5,071 nt of DNA from the NCBI GenBank assembly GCA_030632745.1, contig DAOVUE010000162.1, forward strand, positions 1 to 5,071. The letters are read 5' to 3'. Numbering within the stretch: the first letter of the stretch is position 1; each line of letters begins with the position of its first letter. Under the pieces are notes generated by a model. The model was given only the letters and a program-made list of their open reading frames with translations. It made no database searches and was not told the DNA's origin. Source of the DNA: Pseudomonadota bacterium (GTDB lineage Bacteria; Pseudomonadota; Gammaproteobacteria; GRL18). The translations under genes were made by a program, and so were the position numbers. Below are positions 1 to 5,071 of the stretch, in pieces.

Positions 1-1487
1 CGAATATGACCTCGATTGCGTGAAGAAAATCCATAGATAGCAAATTGATCACCGGTATTGCGCAGACTTTCACTGAATAAAAACAAAGTATCGCGGATAA
101 CATCAATGATACGGGCTTCATCCGATAACCAGGAGTCTGTGGATAATGAAAAATCTGCCAGCAGCAGACAGGATAAATCACGTTCACTGCTGCGTAATTG
201 CTGATAGAGATCGGGCTGCTCTACCTTGTGCCCGCTATAACGTTCACCCATATAATTAATATAAGCATCTAAATCCAGCTCATTACCTTCACTCTGATGT
301 CGATGCCAGATTCGTTTACTGGTCAGGGCTTCTAATTGCTGACGTAATTTCTTTGCTGTGCGACGCAGTCTTTCGGGTAATTCCCCCTTATCACCTGTAA
401 TATGCACATAGTTAACTACGGAACAATAATCCTGCAGCAGAGTCTGTTTTTTATAATCCCACTCAGGCAGCATCACATCACTTTCAAAGATCACTTCATC
501 TTCTGAATCTGCAGGTAAATCCAGATCAAATTTAACCTTACCACCTTTTGTATGACTATTGTCACGAGCAATAGATAAAAAGTCCATATCATCAGCATTT
601 TTATCTGCACTATCCTGATCATCTTCATCGTCTTCATCTGTCATGCGATCAACATTTACAAACTCACTCAAACCAAAAATAGTATCAAAGCGATAAGCAA
701 AGAAGCCGCTTTTACCATCAGGCATATCTACCCGTTCTGCATTGCGGCGCTTATTCTGCTTTTTATTTTTTTTATTTTTAGGTTTTGATGAAGATTCATC
801 GTCTTCATCATCACTTTCTTCCTGCTGTTTCTTTTTTCTGGAGAGATCCGTTACTTCAGGCGGATTGGGATGCGGCCAGAGAATAACTGATTTGGGAGCA
901 TGTAGACTGGTGGGTAATTGATGAATACTACCCGGTTTTTTTAATGCCTGTGCTATAGCCGCTTCCTGGGTCTGTTCCTGCTCACTATAGTTTTCGTCTA
1001 TTTGACGTGTCGGCAGATAGGCTGTCACCAGACGTTCATAACGGGACTGTAAACCGGGAAATCGTTGTAAAACTTCTAAGGTTAAGCTTTGGCTATAAGT
1101 AAACCAGCTCTGCAGGCCACGTTCTCTGGCGGAAGGATTTTCCAGACATTGTGCATTAATAGCGGCCAGCCAGTAGTATAGATCTTTATTCAGCTCAGAG
1201 TCCGGGAAGACATTGATCTGTTTGGGTAGGTGCAGTGTTTCTTCATCCTGCCAGCTTAATTCAACATACTTACCTGTGCCTGCTACGCAATGTTTCCAAT
1301 TACGTTTAGCATAATGCTGGGTGGCTATTGATTCTACTATGCGCAAACCACCATCACCGCCCAGAGCACGAAAGAAAATTCCCAAAGGTTTGCTGATATC
1401 AGATAAAGCCACTGTGGCCTGCTTATAACTTCGATCCGATACCGAAGTAATCAGCCTGTCCCATAGTTGTCCGACATGTTCTTCCAC
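1..1487 (-). CDS. norD: NorD, VWA-domain nitric oxide reductase activation protein (3' end missing)
   Basis: NorD works with the AAA+ protein NorQ to activate cNOR; in studied denitrifiers the pair is needed to insert the non-heme iron FeB into NorB. The reading frame is open from a GTG at 1487 to the left edge, giving 495 codons and two bases of the next. An in-frame TAA at 1502-1500 rules out a longer start, and AAAGAG lies 8 bases upstream of the GTG. Residues 1-210 form the N-terminal region. Residues 217-249 and 284-303 are a charged low-complexity linker (Lys-rich and Asp/Glu-rich). The VWA domain begins near residue 438 with LLLADFSLST, which contains the MIDAS signature DxSxS (D445, S447, S449). 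Known NorD proteins are a little over 600 residues, so roughly 110-150 residues of the VWA domain lie outside the window. It follows norQ, as expected for the pair. The family call is secure; the exact start is moderately secure. Confidence 0.93.
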   Translation of the reverse strand, partial: MEEHVGQLWDRLITSVSDRSYKQATVALSDISKPLGIFFRALGGDGGLRIVESIATQHYAKRNWKHCVAGTGKYVELSWQDEETLHLPKQINVFPDSELNKDLYYWLAAINAQCLENPSARERGLQSWFTYSQSLTLEVLQRFPGLQSRYERLVTAYLPTRQIDENYSEQEQTQEAAIAQALKKPGSIHQLPTSLHAPKSVILWPHPNPPEVTDLSRKKKQQEESDDEDDESSSKPKNKKNKKQNKRRNAERVDMPDGKSGFFAYRFDTIFGLSEFVNVDRMTDEDDEDDQDSADKNADDMDFLSIARDNSHTKGGKVKFDLDLPADSEDEVIFESDVMLPEWDYKKQTLLQDYCSVVNYVHITGDKGELPERLRRTAKKLRQQLEALTSKRIWHRHQSEGNELDLDAYINYMGERYSGHKVEQPDLYQQLRSSERDLSCLLLADFSLSTDSWLSDEARIIDVIRDTLFLFSESLRNTGDQFAIYGFSSRNRGHI

Positions 1488-1495
1488 ATTAAATA

Positions 1496-1506
1496 CTCTT
1501 TATTGA
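1496..1506 (-). promoter_or_regulatory. Ribosome binding site of norD (shared leader TCAATAAAGAG)
   Basis: On the coding strand TCAATAAAGAG precedes the GTG start of norD, with 8 bases between AAAGAG and the GTG. The same 11 bases precede norQ. The purine-rich AAAGAG is a moderate Shine-Dalgarno match. It supports GTG 1487 over the ATG at 1489, which is in another frame and soon reaches a stop. Confidence 0.6.
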
Positions 1507-1521
1507 CACAATTAGCAGTTC

Positions 1522-1563
1522 GGTGTCGGAGTCAAATGGCATAAGTCATTTGACTCCGACACC
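1522..1563. repeat. Perfect 17-bp inverted repeat in the norQ-norD spacer
   Basis: The arms are GGTGTCGGAGTCAAATG (1522-1538) and its exact reverse complement (1547-1563), separated by 8 bases (1539-1546). The repeat fills half of the 84-base gap between the norQ stop and the norD start. In the norQD transcript it would form a very stable hairpin. No run of U follows it, so it does not look like an intrinsic terminator. It may be a mobile REP/MITE-like palindrome or an mRNA processing or stability element. No target-site duplication is visible around it. Confidence 0.85.
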
Positions 1564-1571
1564 TATTCCAT

Positions 1572-2387
1572 TTACCGACCAAAGGAAGCATAGACTACTT
1601 CCATCAGCGCACTCACCACGTCTTCTTCATCACTTAAGGGTTCAATTAAACCTGCCAGGCAAGCCTCTACCGGATCAAAACCCGACTTAATGAGTCGTGC
1701 GGTATAAACCAGCAGACGTGTACTGGCACCTTCCTCCAGGTCATGATCTTTTAACTCACGCAATGCATTAGCCATTGAAACTAATTTTTTGGCGATCAGT
1801 GCATCAACACCCGTTTCTTTCTCAACAACCATTTGTTCCTGAGCAGGTTTAAGATAATTAAAGCTCATGGAAATAAAACGCTGTCGGGTACTGGGTTTTA
1901 AACCCTTCATCATACTCTGATAACCGGGATTATAGGAAACCACCAGCATAAAATTATCAGGAGCATGCAGTGTTTCACCGGTTCGATCAATAGGTAAGAT
2001 ACGGCGATCATCGGTTAAAGGATGTATCACTACAGTCGTATCTTTACGAGCTTCAACCACTTCATCCAGATAGCAGATACCACCGTCACGCACAGCCCGG
2101 GTTAAGGGTCCGTCATTCCAGATAGTTTGTCCGTCACCAATTAAATATCGCCCCACTATATCAGAGGCGGTTAAGTCATCATGACAGGAAACCGTGTGCA
2201 GTGGAATATTTAAACGGGCGGCCATATGAGCAATAAAACGTGTTTTACCACTCCCCGTCGGACCTTTTAAAAGCACGGGCAACTGGTTATTAAAGGCATG
2301 TTCAAAGAGTGATTCTTCATTTCCCTGAGGAGAATAAAAAGGTATTTCTATTGCAGCTTGTGCTTCTGTGGTCATTATTATCGACAT
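1572..2387 (-). CDS. norQ: NorQ, MoxR-type AAA+ ATPase for nitric oxide reductase activation
   Basis: This is a cytoplasmic AAA+ ATPase of the NorQ/NirQ/CbbQ group. It is thought to remodel or load the cNOR active site (FeB insertion) together with the VWA protein NorD. Walker A is GPTGSGKT at residues 42-49. Walker B is GGICYLDEV at 102-110, with the acidic pair D108 E109. A sensor-1-like SYNPG lies at 151-155, and an arginine-finger-like STRQRF at 166-171. A CbbQ-type C-terminal region follows, with GASTRLL at 220-226. The 271-residue length is normal for the family. The start is uncertain: the first ATG (2387) has AAAGAG directly against it, while the second ATG (M5, at 2375, protein beginning MTTEAQ) lies 12 bases from AAAGAG and may be the true start. 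It sits 36 bases after norF and 84 bases before norD, in the same orientation, so cotranscription is likely. NirQ or CbbQ are close alternatives by sequence alone, but the nor context decides the name. Confidence 0.95.
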   Translation of the reverse strand: MSIIMTTEAQAAIEIPFYSPQGNEESLFEHAFNNQLPVLLKGPTGSGKTRFIAHMAARLNIPLHTVSCHDDLTASDIVGRYLIGDGQTIWNDGPLTRAVRDGGICYLDEVVEARKDTTVVIHPLTDDRRILPIDRTGETLHAPDNFMLVVSYNPGYQSMMKGLKPSTRQRFISMSFNYLKPAQEQMVVEKETGVDALIAKKLVSMANALRELKDHDLEEGASTRLLVYTARLIKSGFDPVEACLAGLIEPLSDEEDVVSALMEVVYASFGR

Positions 2388-2398
2388 CTCTTTATTGA
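2388..2398 (-). promoter_or_regulatory. Ribosome binding site of norQ (shared leader TCAATAAAGAG)
   Basis: The coding strand reads TCAATAAAGAG immediately before ATG 2387. AAAGAG abuts that ATG with no spacer but lies 12 bases before the in-frame ATG at 2375. Neither spacing is ideal. The identical leader before norD has an 8-base spacing, which argues that AAAGAG is the Shine-Dalgarno and that the second ATG may be used. Confidence 0.5.
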
Positions 2399-2423
2399 AG
2401 TAGATTTAACTGATTTATCAGAA

Positions 2424-2702
2424 TTATACACTAGATAGATAATAGCCTGTAAAAATAATTCCCGGTATAACATACACAAAACCCAGCATGGCCAGACGCC
2501 AGAAACCTCTGACATTTTTCAACCCCATATAATGATCAATAATTAATTGTCCTTTAAGCATCACCATCAGCAATATAAAACCAACAAAGTAATAACCTGA
2601 TAATTCCAGATAACCAATATAGGCTGTGATTAATGTAGAGACGATGAGTACTACCCATATAATGAACAATGTTTTAGTTGAAGCAAATCTACTTGGAGTC
2701 AT
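2424..2702 (-). CDS. norF: NorF-like small membrane protein (cytochrome c oxidase subunit IV-like)
   Basis: This is a 92-residue integral membrane protein with three predicted helices, at about residues 11-31, 36-55 and 67-88. The segment MLKGQLIIDHYMGLKNV (about 48-64) is typical of prokaryotic subunit IV-like/NorF proteins, which have a Lys and a His-Tyr/Phe-Met motif near the second helix. NorF is encoded next to NorE in many denitrifiers; the pair improves cNOR activity or maturation but is usually not essential, and the mechanism is not settled. I chose the ATG at 2702 because AGGA lies 8 bases upstream (2711-2714) and the protein then begins MTPSRF. A TTG at 2750 would add 16 residues of polar sequence and overlap the norE stop by 4 bases; it is less likely. 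Known NorF proteins are short (around 75-90 residues), which fits the shorter form. The name rests partly on its position after norE. Confidence 0.83.
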   Translation of the reverse strand: MTPSRFASTKTLFIIWVVLIVSTLITAYIGYLELSGYYFVGFILLMVMLKGQLIIDHYMGLKNVRGFWRLAMLGFVYVIPGIIFTGYYLSSV

Positions 2703-2710
2703 AGCAATTA

Positions 2711-2714
2711 TCCT
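2711..2714 (-). promoter_or_regulatory. Ribosome binding site deciding the norF start
   Basis: The coding strand shows AAAAAGGATAATTGCT followed by ATG at 2702. AGGA is 8 bases from the ATG, an ideal spacing. It lies inside the extra 16 codons that the upstream TTG start would include, so it argues for ATG 2702. Confidence 0.7.
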
Positions 2715-2746
2715 TTTTAATTCATCTGATTTTGATTTAGTGCAGC

Positions 2747-3379
2747 TCAACGAATGATATAGACCAGAGGAAAAAGAACAATCCAGAGCAAGTCAACCAT
2801 GTGCCAATAGGAGGCTCCTGTTTCTAAATCCTGGTGCTCTTCAGAACTATACTTTCCTTTTCTTAAATAATAATAAATTATTCCCAGTATTATCATACCC
2901 AACATAACATGCATAAAATGAAAAAAAGTCAGTGAAATATAAAAACTATAGAAGGTATTAGTGCTCAAATGGATCCCCGCACCAAAAACATGTGAATATT
3001 CCCAGATTTTAACACCTACAAAGACCGCACCCATCAGCAAAGCAAGCAATAACATATTGCCTGTACGCTGAATATTTCCCAGTCGTACAGCATGAATACT
3101 CAATGCCACAAAATAACTGCTGGTGATTAAAGCAATGGTGTTGATAACACCGCCAATACGATGCAGCTCCAGTTGATATTCATTAAACAACTCAACATTA
3201 TTACTGCGGACAAAGACATAAACAATAAAAAACACACCAAAAACCAGCATTTCTGCCATAATCACAAACCAGATCGCCAGATCGCCGGGTAAGGGGTCTT
3301 TATTAGCAACGATTTTATTTTCAATTACAGACCTTTCACTTACAGATCCTTCTCTTGCAGACCCTTCTCTTGCAGACAT
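2747..3379 (-). CDS. norE: NorE, heme-copper oxidase subunit III-like protein of the nor cluster
   Basis: This is a 210-residue membrane protein of the cytochrome c oxidase subunit III superfamily, in the short five-helix form typical of NorE. Helices are predicted at about 34-57, 77-97, 107-124, 143-170 and 191-209. Family marks are PGDLAIWFVIMAEMLVFG (31-48, with E43), KIWEYSH (124-130), FHFMHVMLGM (153-162) and YWHMVDLLWIVLFPLVYI (191-208). NorE assists cNOR function with NorF but carries no redox cofactor; its exact role is unsettled. The ATG at 3379 has AAGG 8 bases upstream (3388-3391). Its first 20 codons after ATG are four copies of a 15-base repeat (protein SAREG, SAREG, SVSER, SVIEN), an unusual polar extension ahead of the conserved core. 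It is separated from norB by a terminator and is followed directly by norF. Subunit III of a true aa3 oxidase is excluded by the short length and the nor neighbours. Confidence 0.92.
   Translation of the reverse strand: MSAREGSAREGSVSERSVIENKIVANKDPLPGDLAIWFVIMAEMLVFGVFFIVYVFVRSNNVELFNEYQLELHRIGGVINTIALITSSYFVALSIHAVRLGNIQRTGNMLLLALLMGAVFVGVKIWEYSHVFGAGIHLSTNTFYSFYISLTFFHFMHVMLGMIILGIIYYYLRKGKYSSEEHQDLETGASYWHMVDLLWIVLFPLVYIIR
3317..3376 (-). repeat. Four tandem 15-bp units at the 5' end of norE
   Basis: Immediately after the norE ATG the coding strand carries TCTGCAAGAGAAGGG (3376-3362), TCTGCAAGAGAAGGA (3361-3347), TCTGTAAGTGAAAGG (3346-3332) and TCTGTAATTGAAAAT (3331-3317). The first two units differ only in the last base, and the next two are progressively diverged. 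The unit length is a multiple of three, so gain or loss of a unit keeps the frame and changes the protein by five residues. Confidence 0.9.
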
Positions 3380-3448
3380 AGTACAAACCTTTTTGTGTTG
3401 ATTTGAAAATTAAACTCATTATATTGAAAAACAGTTTCTTTTATATGC

Positions 3449-3477
3449 AATATAAATCACATATAAGCAACATTCAA
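3449..3477 (-). promoter_or_regulatory. Candidate sigma70-type promoter for norEFQD
   Basis: The coding strand carries TTGAAT (3477-3472), a 17-base spacer and TATATT (3454-3449). This matches the -35 consensus at 4 of 6 and the -10 consensus at 5 of 6, with ideal spacing. It lies downstream of the norB terminator and about 70 bases before the norE ATG. The surroundings are very AT-rich, so chance matches are possible. An inverted repeat, TTATAT-TGC-ATATAA on the coding strand (3441-3455), overlaps the -10, and 8-base arms ATATTGAA/TTCAATAT (3421-3428 and 3473-3480) flank the region. No convincing FNR/DNR/NnrR (TTGAT-N4-ATCAA) or NsrR site was found. Confidence 0.5.
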
Positions 3478-3496
3478 TATTGTCCTGAAAAATGGC

Positions 3497-3529
3497 AAAA
3501 AAAAGGCCGGGGTTAATAAAACCCCGGCC
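3497..3529 (-). terminator. Rho-independent terminator downstream of norB
   Basis: Reading the minus strand, GGCCGGGGTT (3529-3520) pairs perfectly with AACCCCGGCC (3514-3505) around a 5-base loop (3519-3515), and eight U follow (3504-3497). This is a textbook intrinsic terminator, 66 bases past the norB stop. It should end most norCB transcripts before norE, which lowers or uncouples expression of the accessory genes. There is no T-run on the opposite side, so it works in the nor direction only. Confidence 0.93.
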
Positions 3530-3595
3530 CCCTTCTGTGCTATAAAAAGCTGTCTGCAAAAAGCTATTAAATAAATAATAGCCAACAACTAAGCA
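3530..3595. other. 3' untranslated spacer between norB and its terminator
   Basis: This AT-rich stretch lies between the norB stop and the terminator stem. I see no open reading frame, repeat or binding motif in it. Confidence 0.6.
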
Positions 3596-4990
<1,395 letters not shown>

Positions 4991-4992
<2 letters not shown>

Positions 4993-5071
4993 AACCTTGA
5001 ATGTTTGGCGGCCAGTTAGCCGTGTTGACTTCAGAGGTCCATTTCAGGAACTCGGCAACGCCTTGCAGCTC
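4991..5071 (-). CDS. norC: NorC, cytochrome c subunit of nitric oxide reductase (C-terminal 26 residues only)
   Basis: Only the last 26 codons and the stop are in the window, ending WTSEVNTANWPPNIQG. The pattern of a final helix (VAEFLKW), then an Asn/Asp-Thr-Asn-x-Trp-Pro-Pro segment, is characteristic of the NorC C-terminus. The heme-binding CXXCH and the N-terminal membrane anchor would lie to the right of the window and cannot be checked. NorC passes electrons from soluble donors to heme b in NorB. The gene ends 9 bases before the norB ATG, in the same orientation, as in essentially all cNOR operons. The nor promoter and its regulator site should lie upstream of norC, outside this window. 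Confidence 0.9.

Noticed and set aside
1487..1489. ATG at 1489 as the norD start
   Set aside because: It is in another frame, which meets a TGA after 12 codons. The GTG at 1487 opens the long frame that encodes the NorD sequence.
1522..1563. Intrinsic terminator between norQ and norD
   Set aside because: The hairpin is strong, but on neither strand is it followed by a T-run, so the usual terminator signature is missing.
2424..2750. norF beginning at TTG 2750 with a 4-base overlap with norE
   Set aside because: TTG is a rare start, and an ATG 16 codons later has a well-placed AGGA. The extra residues are polar and not needed for the family core.
3392..3496. FNR/DNR/NnrR or NsrR operator upstream of norE
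   Set aside because: No TTGAT-N4-ATCAA-like palindrome or good NsrR repeat is present. A TGTGA half site followed by TTGCA is too weak a match to a CRP site.

Overview
The window holds most of a nitric oxide reductase (cNOR) gene cluster, all transcribed on the minus strand. In transcription order (right to left) it runs: the 3' end of norC, complete norB, a strong intrinsic terminator, norE, norF, norQ, and norD, which is cut off by the left edge. Every gene can be assigned to a known nor family. I see no undescribed system, and the interest lies in the regulatory architecture and a few small DNA structures. The sequence suggests a denitrifying or NO-detoxifying proteobacterium, probably a gammaproteobacterium with fairly AT-rich DNA. 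The genus cannot be determined from this window.

Layout: norC (4991-5071) and norB (3596-4981) encode the two structural subunits. NorC is the membrane-anchored c-type cytochrome that receives electrons. NorB carries heme b, heme b3 and the non-heme iron FeB, where 2 NO are reduced to N2O. All expected NorB metal ligands are present. The 216-base gap 3380-3595 contains a terminator for norCB (10-bp stem plus U8) and, downstream of it, a good sigma70-like promoter candidate for the accessory genes. norE (2747-3379, subunit III-like) and norF (2424-2702, small subunit IV-like membrane protein) follow. norQ (1572-2387, MoxR-type AAA+ ATPase) and norD (1-1487, VWA/MIDAS protein) come last. In characterised systems NorQ and NorD act together to load FeB into NorB.

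Points of note: a perfect 17-bp inverted repeat between norQ and norD that lacks a U-tract; a decaying 15-bp tandem repeat at the very start of norE; the same 11-base leader in front of both norQ and norD; and a likely norF start at an internal ATG rather than the upstream TTG that overlaps norE.
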